Source: Flabesymbios commensalis
Taxonomy: Eukaryota; Annelida; Polychaeta; Terebellida; Flabelligeridae
DNA length: 64,000 nt
Assembly (NCBI GenBank): GCA_964017125.1
Contig: OZ024914.1
Location: 18,649,630 to 18,713,629 of the forward strand
Reading direction: 5' to 3'
The translations under genes and the position numbers were made by a program. The stretch's first letter is position 1. Each line of letters opens with the position of its first letter. The notes beneath the pieces were generated by a model. It did no database searches. It had not been told where the DNA came from and worked only from the letters and a program-made list of their open reading frames with translations. This document shows positions 1-11,157 of the stretch, piece after piece.

Positions 1-123
1 TCAAAGTTTGAATTGCGGTTCAATGTGCGCATTACAGTAGTTACTACATGTATTTTTAATTATTTTTACTGCCATTTTAAAATGATAATACACGATACTT
101 TCTCTTAATAGTTTAACTAAATA

Positions 124-180
124 ATTTAGTTAGGATATATGTACATCGTTTAAAACGATGTACATATATCCTATCTAAAT
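124..180. repeat. Near-perfect palindrome
   Basis: Two 28-base arms (124-151 and 153-180) are reverse complements around a single central base, with one mismatch near the outer end. It could form a cruciform or be the core of a small MITE, but no terminal duplications were found. Confidence 0.85.
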
Positions 181-225
181 AAGTATATCCCCAAAGCGGA
201 ATCCCATATTATACGTGTGGAAGAA

Positions 226-459
226 TTAGACTTCTGTAAAATGCTTAAACGTAAGACTATGTTGTTTTAATTTACTTATTGTATCGATTACTCTCGACAT
301 TGACTTTGACACGTGATTCACGTTGCATTTCCATTGTAGGTTATCATGTAAAACAATACATAAAAAGTTGAACGATGGCTGCATGTTCAATTTTTTTTGT
401 ATGTTATTATGTTTTATTGTTTGTGGTTGAACCTGATATTGTGACATGTGAAATATCAT
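226..459 (-). pseudogene. LINE reverse transcriptase fragment
   Basis: The minus-strand translation reads like the palm/thumb end of a CR1/Jockey-type reverse transcriptase: a KFMIFH-like stretch, then FLCIVLHDNLQWKCNVNHV, the segment that follows the catalytic YADD motif in these enzymes. It is a short relic with no catalytic motif, adjoining the duplicated RT fragment at 427-900. It is not a host gene. Confidence 0.65.
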
Positions 460-900
460 GAATTAAAATTTTGCTATATTTAGAGATAATTTACTTAATT
501 AGTTGTGGCCATTCAACAATTTCATCTAATTCCATGTTTTTTTTTGTGAGTTCAGCGACATTCTCTGGTTCTTTTGTATTTAGTGTGCACATTAATAATG
601 TTCCGCGTATGTTATATCGTTTATGTAATTTATAAACAACAATAGGCACAATATAAAGCTTCGGGGTACACTGGATAAATTCACTTGATTTAAACGTTGA
701 ACCTGATATTGTGTAATGTGAAATATCATGAATTTAGATTTTGCTATATTTAGAGATAATTTATTTAGTTGTAGCCATTCCACAATTTCATCTAATTCCA
801 TGTTTATTTTTTTTGTGAGTTCAGCAACATTCTCTAGTACTTAGACGCGTGTTTTATATTGCTTATGTAAATTATGATCAACAATGCGCCTAATATAAAG
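427..900 (-). repeat. Tandemly duplicated LINE RT fragment
   Basis: About 270 bp of degraded reverse transcriptase sequence is present twice head to tail (about 427-695 and 696-900). Each copy carries a minus-strand VEWLQLNKLSLNIAKSKFMIF-like segment and a degraded YINDI-like segment. The order of these motifs across the copies is the reverse of a normal RT, which tandem duplication explains. The copies differ by scattered substitutions, so the duplication is old. Confidence 0.65.
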
Positions 901-1297
901 CCTATGAAAACACACAAATCATAAGCTCAGAAACACAGTGAAATAAAAATTACATTTTGTGTTAAGCTGTATCTTATATATTATCTCGTTGGTAACCACC
1001 TATCACATCCATGAAAATAATTATATAACGAAATGTGATCAATAGGAATAAAACAAAAATATAGTAGAACCAAATAATACTTTACACCATCTTAACATCA
1101 GTCTGTATCCGATTGAGGATATAAGTGTATACTTTATCTGTGTCGATAATTAAAATAAGTTAGAAATAATTGAAATGAGGTATAAATAATTGAAAGAGTT
1201 GTAAAGGAAATTGTATCTACCAGCAATAAAATATATGTCTATGAAACATAAACTATATTGTTTTTTATTTCAACTTTGAAATTATATATAACACATG
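901..1297. other. AT-rich intergenic stretch, no feature seen
   Basis: No coding homology, hairpin or tandem array was recognised here. Confidence 0.5.
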
Positions 1298-1455
1298 ATG
1301 ACGGACACAAAATTAGGGGACACAAAAATATTTGTCTACCTTATCAATACGCACAATGACAACTCGTCTGTCTAGCATCCGTTGTCCCCTATCTTGGGAG
1401 GTCGACCAACTGATGATGACAGATCTCCCGCTGATATCAGCGATGAAGTTGATAA
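1298..1455 (+). pseudogene. Decayed duplicate of LRRC74-like exon 1
   Basis: Reading from the ATG at 1298, the translation parallels the first coding exon of the LRRC74-like gene at 38641-38791. Both begin MTD, share VYL(I)NTHND-SSV, then LSPI, an acidic/serine stretch and SDE at the end. The copy has an in-frame TAG at 1373-1375, and the GT donor used by the functional exon is altered. Weak similarity seems to continue into the following intron, suggesting a DNA-level duplication rather than a processed copy. None of the other LRRC74 exons was found nearby. It could alternatively belong to a decaying paralogue extending left of the window. Confidence 0.7.
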
Positions 1456-2194
1456 TATTTTTTGTCTTAGTTATGTATCAGGTGATGCTGACGTGTTCTC
1501 CGCCAATCCCATAAATTACATTATTAAGCTTGTAGTTACGCCATCTTTTTCAAAACAAAAACTTTTGTATTCATTTAATGGACCATCATCAGTCATACTT
1601 TATAATTATTTTTATGAAGAAACACGACCGGCTACTTCTACATCAAAATAATAATAATAATACTGCTTAGTGGAACAGGTCTAATAATTACGAATAATGT
1701 ATTTTTATTCACGTTTGTATAAACCTAAGAAACAGCCTGACATTTTGGGCCGACCGGGTTGAAAACCCACAGTTTATAGTGTTCCGAACTGTTCAAAGAC
1801 CTGTAGAGTGCGGTGCTGCTTATAGTAGGCTACTGTACATAACACAACAAACTACTTGAAGTTAATATTCAAGCGTAGTGCACAGTCTCGAGCTAAGGGC
1901 TTTCGTCTGGCGACATATTTCTGCCACAATATATAAAAATCGATTTGGAGCAACTCGGTCATATAATTAATCTTGTTTCTTTTTGTACTCTTGACTACTA
2001 TGGTGCAAAGTAAAATATGCTTATTATAGGGCGTACTTAAATTGAATATTGAAAAGCATTGAGAAAAATGAGTTGCAGGGACATAGATTTATTTGCTTAT
2101 AAAAGTGAACTAATGTTACAATCATGATAACGTTTAAAGGTTTTCGTGACAATCTGAAAACGTTTTCCAAAATATATCAAACTATATGATTTTA
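1456..2194. other. Intergenic, no gene recognised
   Basis: Contains a short ATA run near 1650 and otherwise unremarkable sequence. A short stretch near 1880-1930 is the only part that looks repeat-like. Confidence 0.45.
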
Positions 2195-2207
2195 AAAAAT
2201 AAATGAA

Positions 2208-2242
<35 letters not shown>

Positions 2243-2393
2243 ATGAATAAATGAATAAATGAATAAATGAATAAATGAATAAATGAATAAATGAATAAAT
2301 GAATAAATGAATAAATGAATAAATAAATAAATGAATAAATGAATAAATTAATAAATGAATAAATGAATAAATGAATAAATGAATAAATGAATT
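2195..2393. repeat. AAAT/GAAT tetranucleotide microsatellite
   Basis: About 200 bp of AAAT and GAAT units, largely alternating. The unit mix gives a stop-free minus-strand frame of IHLFIYSF repeats, which is not a protein. Confidence 0.95.
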
Positions 2394-3402
2394 ATTATTG
2401 TCAATCAGTAAATGGATTGTGCATACACGTACAATGTAACGTACGCTCAATACACATTTATCTCTTTAATCTCTGGTTTTGGTGAGGGAAACGAAATGAA
2501 ACCTACATTCACATATATTGTTCAAGTATTAATCAATTATCTGTTATTTTATCGCAATATCCATTGTTTTACTATAGCAATGCCTTTTGACATGATTTTA
2601 ATTCTGTGTGTGATACCATGTAAATTATCGTGTGATTTTAGCAAATCAATGTACATATATTTTATCATTTTTATGACAAATAAGTCAATAAATTCTTATA
2701 TCAAATAACATATATCTAAAATTGCACAAAAAAAAATCCTGCTATAAAATATTGCTTTTGATTGGCATGGATAGCAACACAAAAATCTACCCGCTCGATT
2801 CACTAGATGTCGCTCTCTACAGTTAACAACAATATGGATGGGATAAAATTTGGCTACAATTGACATAAGGCCTACTTCAGATCGTTGGTGACATTGCTCA
2901 TCTAAATGAATATCACATCTTGCAAAATGATTTTGGTAAATATAACTGGCCACGTAACATGATAGTATACTTTTTGTTAAGGACATTGAATGACAATTTT
3001 TTTTTTAGTGCAAATGGGTCATTAAAATTTTTTGTACAAGATGGTCGGTGGTGGCACTTAGAATTTCGTGTTTTTATTTGTAATAACTTTGTCTCAATTG
3101 ACATTACAGATAGTTTTGTTCGATCCTCAATGTAACAAGATTATGATAATAAATTAATACCACTGTTGTGTGGAGGTGATTTACTCAAATAGCCTTTGAA
3201 CTACAATAATCAAATATTTCCAAACATCTACACTTGATCAATTCCTAAATTTGACTATAATGTCGGTGGCCATCTTTAACGCCATCTTGAATAACTGAAA
3301 AAACAAGAACTATAATTAATTAGTCATTACTACAATAATTGTATTGATATCAATCCACCGCCATGCATTAATAATGATTCAACTATGACAGTATGGTTGT
3401 TA
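2394..3402. other. Intergenic, no gene recognised
   Basis: Short open frames on both strands lack homology or splice context. Nothing else stands out. Confidence 0.4.
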
Positions 3403-3637
3403 TTAAAGGGTCTGTCACACCTTGGCGATCAGCCTCAACGATCGCGTAACGCACGAGAAAATCTGCCGAACGCTGGCGAACGCTGACCATCGCTAGACCA
3501 TCGTTATGCCATCGCCGTGTGCGTTTAGCGAGCGTTGTTGATCGCAGATGAACGCTGATGAACGCTGAGAGTTTTCAACACGTTCAAAAGTTTCAACGCA
3601 CACCAGCGTGTAAGAGGAGACGCTACAGGAACGTTAC

Positions 3638-6600
3638 TACATGAACACTCAATTTCACCAGAACACACCTCCGAACATTTCAACACAACACACCCCATCA
3701 ACGAACAATCAAAATCAACAGAACACACCAACACAACCAACAAAACTTTTAATCTCGCTTATAAATGTATGTGGTGTAAAAACCAGAATGGAAAGTGTTG
3801 CATTTTTTAACTTTATAAACAATTATGATGTGATATTGATGCCAGAAACAAAACTAGACGAATTAGACCAAATTGATTTTCCAGGCTTTAAGCTAATCAC
3901 GAAAAATAGACTGATTAAGAGGAAGGCCTCAGGCGGCGTTGCCGCTTTAATCAGTGAAAAGGTACAAAGTAGAGTGTCTCTTATTAACAACACACAACAA
4001 GATTCCCTTTGGTTGAAATTTAAAGATAACAACGATCAAAGAGACATGGTTTTATGCTTAATATATGTACCACCAGAGAACTCTAACTACTCCAATATCT
4101 TAATATTTGATGACATTAAAGATAATTTTATTGATTTAAAGTCTAAAAATGAAGATTTTGATATATGTATCGCTGGTGATCTAAATGCAAGAACAGCTAA
4201 TTTAAAGGATTATTTGGAAGTATCAGATCACGAAAATGAATATCTTTGTAACGAAATGTCTCTTAACAGCTGTGATATTCAACAGAGCAGAAATAATGAT
4301 GATAAAATTGTTAACAACTACGGTAATAGACTCTTAACGCTTTGTAAGACCCTCGAAGTATTTATTGTTAATGGAAGATTGGGTGGAGACGCTAACCGAG
4401 GAAAACTAACATGTAACAATGTCAGTTTGGTAGATTATTTTATATGTTCTCCTTCAATTTTCCCGACTGTTAGTAATTTTGAAGTTCTGGACTTTGATCC
4501 ACTTCTATCTGACATCCATTGTGCTGTAACTCTCACCCTTAAATACAAGTGTTCAAACCCACGAAATGTAGATTTAGACAAGGATTATACCACAAACCAG
4601 GATAATTCATATGTACGTCGCCCACCAAATAAACCTAATTGGAAATCAGATTTAACTCATCAATACCAACAAAAACCAAACGAAACCGACATATGTGTTA
4701 TAATGCTTGCGCTAAACGAATTGACAGGTGACATTCCACCTGAACAATGTACCAACAACAAGTTAGTTGGCGAGATCAACTCAGTTTACACCTCGACAGC
4801 GAGCGATCTGGGAATGTTGAAGTGTGGCCAAACACCCATTCGTACCAAGAAACACCGCGTTAGGACATTTCCACACAGAGATTGGTATGACGATGAGTGT
4901 GAAACTAAAAGAAAAAATTATGTTAAATACAAAAATAAATATAGGTGACTGAAAAATAATGTAAATTTGATACTATTACGAAATTCTGGTCGAAATTAAA
5001 GGAAACAAATAAACAAGGCGTTCAAAAATTACAAAAAAACACTGTTAGAAAAATACGTCTACTGAAATCTGAAAACCCAAAGGATTATTGGAATATTATT
5101 AATGGCAAGAAACCTTTTAATATAGCAGACAAAATGTCACCCACAAATTTTTTCAATCATTTTTCTAAACTTAATAAAGCAGAAGCCGAGGAAATGAAAC
5201 CTGAATTTTCAATTGAAAACGCAGAAAATCTATTTAATGACAATTTTACACCCTCGGAGGTTTCTAAATTATTACGGAATTTAAAAAACAACAAAAGTAG
5301 CGGACCGGGTAAGATTTTAAACGAATTTCTTAAATATTCCCCACCAAATTTCATTGATATGCTAACTAAACATTTTAACGTCATTCTAGACACTGGTATT
5401 TTTCCAGAACAATGGAGTTTAGCAATAATTAAACCACTCTATAAAAATGTTGGTGAGCGTGAAGATCCTAGTAATTATCGAGGTATATCATTCTTAAGTT
5501 GTCTCGGAAAAGTATTCTCAAATTTAATAAACGACAGATTGACACGATTTGTAAATGAAAAAAAACATAATAGGACCCGAGCAAGCCGGATTCAGATCTG
5601 GCTACTCAACGTTAGATCATATTTTTTCATTAAAGACTTTAATCGACATTTACCTTAACAAACACAAAAGATTATATTGCTGTTATGTAGACTACAGTAA
5701 AGCATTTGACACAGTTTCACGTACTGAGCTCTGGTCTGAACTATTAAATAATAATATATCTGGGAAACTTTTTCAGATCATTTTTAATATGTATAAATCG
5801 GCAAAATCATGTGTTTCTGTAAATAGTACGCTAACTGATAATATTTCATGTATGATAGGTGTTGGACAAGGAGATAATCTGTCTCCACTATTATTTTCAA
5901 TATTTTTAAATGACCTAAAACTGTTTTTAGAACCAGCCCACGACGGACTGAAGATTGTGAATACGTTGTCTGTAGAAAATTTAGATCAAGAACTTTTAGT
6001 ATTTTGTAAATTATATATCCTGCTTTATGCAGATGACACAGTTATCTTGGCTGAATCGCAAGAAGACCTACAGCAATCAATTAATTTAATGGAGCGTTAT
6101 TGTCGCATGTGGAAACTGAACATAAACGTGTCAAAAACTAAAATTCTCTCGTGAAAAAATAAGAAAAATACCTAAATTCTTTTTTGGAAAAAATGAACTT
6201 GAAGTGGTTGGTCAATATAAATACCTGGGCCTCATATTTAACTAGAATGGAAAATTTACAGAGGCAAAAAAACAACTGGTTGTCAAAGGTAACCGAGCTA
6301 TGTTTTTGTTACTACGTGAATGTACACAGCTCCAGCTACCTGTCGATATTCAACTCGAACTTTTCGATATTTTAGTCAAACCTATTCTTTTATACGGTTG
6401 TGAAGTTTGGGCAACAGTAAGTGTCGATATTATTGAAAAAATACATTTGCGATTCTGTAAATATGTACTGCAAGAAAACAAGTCAACTTGTTCCAACATG
6501 GTTTATGGCGAACTCGGCGTAACACCTCTTGTACTACACACCAAGAGTAGAATGATTATGTTTTGGGCTAGAATATATAAGAGCAGCAGTACACCAAAAC

Positions 6601-7361
6601 TGTCAAATGTTTTGTATCAATTAATTTTTAATCTATACAATCGGAATATATATAAGTCCCCGTGGCTTTCATCCGTGAAAACTACATTGGAAGGTTGTGG
6701 TTTTTCGGGTGTCTGGGATAACCAACTCATCCCAGGAAGCATAAATTCATTCAAAAATAAATTACAACAACGAATTAAAGATCATTTTTTTCAACATTGG
6801 ACCTCAGAAATTAATCTTAGCAGAAAGTGTTTAAATTACAGGATGTTTACAACAACACTAAATTTAAAAACATATTTAGTAAATTTGTCCTATCGCGAGC
6901 GAGGCATCATGGCTAAGTTTCGCTGTAGAAACCACAACCTTCCAATTGAATCAGGTTGCAGACAAAATATACCCCGCAACCTCAGAATATGTGAGCTGTG
7001 CACACAAGATATTGGCGATGAATTCCACTATATTTTTAACTGTTCTCACTTTGAAGTCATACGAAAGAAATTAATAAAAAAACGTCACAGAAACTCACCT
7101 TCATCAGTTAAATTTGAAATACTAATGAATGTAACAAATAAAAATCAATTGTTCAAATTATGCAAGTTCATTGAAAAAATCATTTATTTCGTAAAGTGAT
7201 TAACCAAATAAAAAAAAAAAATGTAGATACGTTATATTATTAGAACATGATAACTACGCACCTTTAACATGCTCTCCTGGCATGTATTCATACATATCTG
7301 TATTTTATATGTATATATTTTTGCAGATCCTATGAAATAAACTATTGTCTATTGTCTATTG
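3638..7361 (+). mobile_element. CR1/L2-type LINE, 5'-truncated
   Basis: One non-LTR retrotransposon insertion. The coding part is followed by a short 3' UTR and ends in a tandem ATTGTCT repeat near 7340-7361, the kind of short-repeat tail seen in the CR1/L2 group instead of poly(A). DNA on both sides (AACGTTAC-rich minisatellite) is the same, so the LINE landed inside the minisatellite of the surrounding TIR element. No ORF1 precedes it. Confidence 0.8.
3641..7199 (+). pseudogene. LINE ORF2: endonuclease and reverse transcriptase, broken
   Basis: The N-terminal part (3641-4948) is an APE-type endonuclease, with LINVCGVKT, MPETK, the GDLNAR catalytic segment near 4175 and a C-terminal SDIHCAV. 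The reverse transcriptase follows, with NYRGISFLS, the GFRSGYST region, VDYSKAFDTV, GVGQGDNLSPLLFS and the catalytic YADD at about 6026-6037. The end carries the LLYGCEVW segment and a Cys-Cys-His-Cys cluster near 6990-7040. The frame changes near 4955, 5560 and 6150, and a TAG lies near 6231, so the copy is inactive. The motif style favours the CR1/L2/Crack group, but the clade is not resolved. Confidence 0.9.
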
Positions 7362-7370
7362 TTACTTGAT

Positions 7371-7471
7371 CGTTGTACACGCTAGGGGTACGTCACTCAG
7401 TCGCTGTACACGCTAGGAGAACGTTACTCTATCGTTGTACACGTTAGGAGAGCGTTACTCAATCGCTGTAC
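7371..7471. repeat. 31-bp minisatellite, about 3.3 copies
   Basis: Units run CGTTGTACACGCTAGG...CGTTACTCAAT with a few substitutions. It belongs to the subterminal DNA of the surrounding TIR element, and a related partial unit lies immediately left of the LINE at 3600-3640. Confidence 0.8.
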
Positions 7472-8422
7472 TATATTGGTTTAATACATGTATTACACTT
7501 CCTGGTGAATCACTTAAAACCATACAAATAAAGTGATAAGTTATTGGTAATGATACAAAACATATCTACAAATGTATCAATCTTTATAAGAGTTCAGCGC
7601 ATTTATAAAATTTTGTGATCGGCTGATCAAAAATAATATGAGATTTTCACAATCTTCTTCTATGAAAAATAATCTTTTAACACGAGAAAATGTCTAATTC
7701 AAAATAACTTATACCAAACACTTCTAAACTCTCTAGTTTGAAAATTCAATATATTTCGCATGGCTCAACATATTAAAAGGATAAATGTACAGCTAGAAAT
7801 CTACTAAAACCAATGAAATACTGCAGTAAAAACTCGTGGTTTTAAAGAAAAATCATGTGATCGTAACTGTGCATTGTGGATCGTCGAGCACACGAGCACA
7901 CTAAGCTATCCGTGAGTGTCACAGTCACCCACTGAGATTTTGTGTGGCATCTACACATATCCAACACCAGGGTCTCTGTCGTCTGTTACGTCACCGTCTG
8001 CCAACCAGCAGCCAGCAATTCATAAATCAGGCACCAGCGGTGAGGTAGATCGTGATTGGCCAGTTGTGTTTAGATGCACACCTGCCCATCCGCTGCCAGC
8101 ACATGGGAATTTGTGCACGCAGTGCTCGTCATACAAACCTGAGGGTATCCATGTTCCACTTTCAATTTTATATTTATTGATAATTAATTCAATGGAGTTT
8201 TTGAAAGTATGAGCTAAGCACAATTTTTACTACATACGGTATATATCAGTGTATATTCAGCCTAGATATTTTTATCTCATTTTCAGAAGCGTCAATGGTA
8301 ATAACATGAATCGAGTTATTTTGCACTCTGTGAGGCCATCGTTCTGAAAGAAGCGGTATTTCTCCCACGCACCTAGATGCGGCAGTACAGAGAGTGGCTG
8401 TGAAATCTCTGTCCCCTGGTGG
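7472..8422. other. Interior of the TIR element, no gene recognised
   Basis: An open frame at 7916-8212 has no recognisable domain, and no transposase motif was seen. Confidence 0.4.
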
Positions 8423-8796
8423 TTAAAGGGACTGGCCCAGGCTAAAATCATCAAAAAATCGGTGATTTTATTTCGGGTTCCTAATATGACCATATGATGT
8501 AAACATGTACATAGACTAGAACTGCAATTTTTTTTAATTTTTGTGCTGCGCATTCATCAGTTAGACTAGATATAGAGACGAAATTCCCGCATTTCCTATT
8601 TTTGACATGGTTGTCAATAATTAGAAATCAGGAATTTCGTCTCTATATCTAGCCTAACTGGTGAATGCGCAGCACAAAAATTAAAAAAAATTTGCAGTTC
8701 TAGTCTATGTACATGTTTACATCATATGGTCATATTAAGAACCCGAAATAAAATCACCGATTTTATGATGATTTTAGCGTGGGCCAGTCCCTTTAA
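8423..8796. mobile_element. TTAA MITE, 374-bp long hairpin
   Basis: Two arms of about 150 bp are near-perfect reverse complements around a short spacer (about 8580-8635). The ends read TTAAAGGGACTGGCCCA and its complement TGGGCCAGTCCCTTTAA. TTAA at both ends suggests a piggyBac-like target preference, but this is inferred from the ends alone. It lies inside the 3403-9107 element and is therefore younger. Confidence 0.85.
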
Positions 8797-9107
8797 TATT
8801 AGCTGATCGGGGGAAGATGACCAGTGTCTGAAGTAGAGATAGAGACACTGGTGACACACGTGAAACGCTACTCCCACGCTGGCTGTCGCTGGTGATCGTT
8901 GGCGATAGAACCACGGATTATGATGTGGTATGCATTCTTTAGTCGCCAATCGCGTTACTTTAACGCTACTCGTGCGCTTATGAACGGTAGACAATCGTTC
9001 TGAATCATGAGAGTCCATCAATCGCCAGCGTTTTCAATAATTTTTATTATTTTTCCGTGCGTTACGCGATCGTTGACGCTGATCGCCAAGGTGTGACAGG
9101 CCATTTA

Positions 9108-11157
9108 GGGAAATGTAGTTATCAGATTTGTGATAAAACACACAATTTCACACGGTTGTCTTTTTGTGTAAATATATTTTATTCAGAAAACTTACAGCTA
9201 CATCATAATCTAGCCACAATATGTAACCTGAAATAAAAAAACAGACATTTATTAATGGCAATACACAAGTGTAGTATACATAATAATGTTTATTACAAGG
9301 ATATGAACATGACGAACGGCCAACTACATGTAATATGACTAACAAAAGACACCAACCCATGCAGATTTAAAACTGCGCCATGATCGATTGAGGCGGAGCA
9401 TTAAAACAGCAGTGGACAACTGTCCAGAGCCAGTTGGTGTCGCGTTTTGTATTGCATTTGCATCGTACACCAACAAACTAGATACACTCTTCCTTTTCTG
9501 GTTTGATGCTAGGCCAGCATCACAGATGATGAACCATCATCGACACAACAAGCAGCACCGGGTTAACGTTATGTGGCTGTACACGAAATCGTTTGGAGCT
9601 CCACAATTAGCACAGGCTATGTGAATTGGGCCAAGAGCTGGAGCAGTGACGAGCCGGAATAATATGCAGTGTTTTTTCAGCATGCCAACATTGTTTCCGT
9701 ATTCACTGGCGTTGAAAGTTAAAGATGGGTTGAAACGATACGTGAACGGCCATGTACAGGTGCATATAATAAAAAAAATAAGGATAAGCTCTAGCACCTG
9801 GCAATAAAACCTTTTTTTAAGTATAGCAGAGTATTAGTTGATAAATAATGACTAATTTTTTAGTAGTAGTAAATTATTGCTTTACGTCACTTTTCGCCAC
9901 AATGGTCATTTAAGATGTTAAGTGATATTGTAATACGATAAAAACGTTGTAGTCAATTAATTAGATGCACGATGTACAGATGATGATGTGAGGATGGGGG
10001 TGATAGGGTATTGTAGGTTATTGAGAGCATTTTCTATCGCTCGTCCGATAAGTGGTTCTGGGCATGTCTAGAGGATTTACTCCCAGACATGCCCAGACGG
10101 CCGAAAACTTTTTCGCTATGCAATTTAAATCCTGCCAGATACGAGGAGGCTGCAGCTTCACTTGGATGATTGCTGTAGACTAGTGATTCCGTACCATGCC
10201 CTACAGTATGAAACAGACAGAACAGATCCCTAATGACCCTCCCCGTGTAACAATGTTAAGTAACAGATGTCTAAATTCGGGTTTTGGTAAGTAAAGGGTA
10301 GAACAAACATGCTGTTCTGGGCTGTTTACATGTGAACCACATAGTGGAGATAAAATAGCTACTATGTATGGCATGCTAATTATATATAGTAGCAAAAAAG
10401 ACGATCTGGAAAGCGTAGAAACCTAAAAATATATACAAGTGTATAGTTATGCTACAGTAATTCGAGTAGGCTATGTATTAGGACAGTGTTAAAAATTGCA
10501 CGATATTTTAAAAATCATATATTATATCATGCAAGTACAATCAATGTGGCAATCCGCGAAACAGGTAGCTCCGAGCCATGTGACTATGCAAGCACAGTCG
10601 CTATGAGCTCGGAGATTCCCTGATATTGACTAGTGGTGCAAACTTAACAACGTAATAACAGTACTATTACCGAAACACAATATATACATACTAATAAAAG
10701 TCGGACATGGTGGCTCGTCGACTGTCAACAAAATATAGCATCAGAACCATCTATATTATTGAGTGTTGAAGACTTAGTGATGTAATAACAATAACAATTA
10801 CGACTAATAATTATGTGTGATCTCACACAAAAACATTACAGCTTATTTTAATTCACTATATTGTTTAATTCATACCATTTCAATCACGACCTAGTTAGTG
10901 CCACATACCCGGAGTTACAATCGAAGAAAAACATTCCCGACCTCATAGATAAAATCAGTTGACTTAGCAACTCTGATCCACCTCGTCTGATAACAAAGGC
11001 GACGGAAACGTCCCTAACCGGCCCTAAAAAGCCAAATAATAAGATCCGAGAGCAACAGCCGTCCTGATATGTGGTAATATCCAAGTCAGATCATGAAGGC
11101 ATGATATTATCAATAATATAGCGACAGGTGACTTGTGATTTATTATACTCAGCATTT
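9108..11157. other. Intergenic, no gene recognised
   Basis: A minus-strand frame at 9537-9797 has two CxxC pairs (CANCG and CCLLC) that could be chance or an old transposon zinc ribbon; no neighbouring exon supports it. A small hairpin with CTGGGCATGTCT arms lies at about 10058-10096. Confidence 0.4.

Larger units (their letters stand above)
3403..9107. mobile_element. TTAA-flanked inverted-repeat element with nested insertions
   Basis: The left end (TTAA at 3403-3406, then GGGTCTGTCACACCTTGG and about 35 further bases) is the reverse complement of the right end (about 9050-9107), giving inverted termini of roughly 50 bp. Subterminal DNA at both ends is full of short AACGCTGG/CGATCG motifs, and a 31-bp minisatellite survives at 7371-7471. 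The right flank reads TTTAG rather than TTAA, so the target duplication has decayed or is misjudged. No transposase was found. Most of the length comes from a LINE (about 3638-7361) and a MITE (8423-8796) inserted inside. Confidence 0.7.

Noticed and set aside
2097-2450. Open frame of IHLFIYSF repeats on the minus strand
   Set aside because: Produced entirely by the AAAT/GAAT microsatellite.
3403-9107. Autonomous transposon with its own transposase
   Set aside because: The only coding sequence inside is LINE-derived; no DDE-type or piggyBac motif was found.
9537-9797. Zinc-ribbon-like protein with two CxxC pairs
   Set aside because: No homology recognised, no splice-linked neighbours, and no compositional sign of coding.
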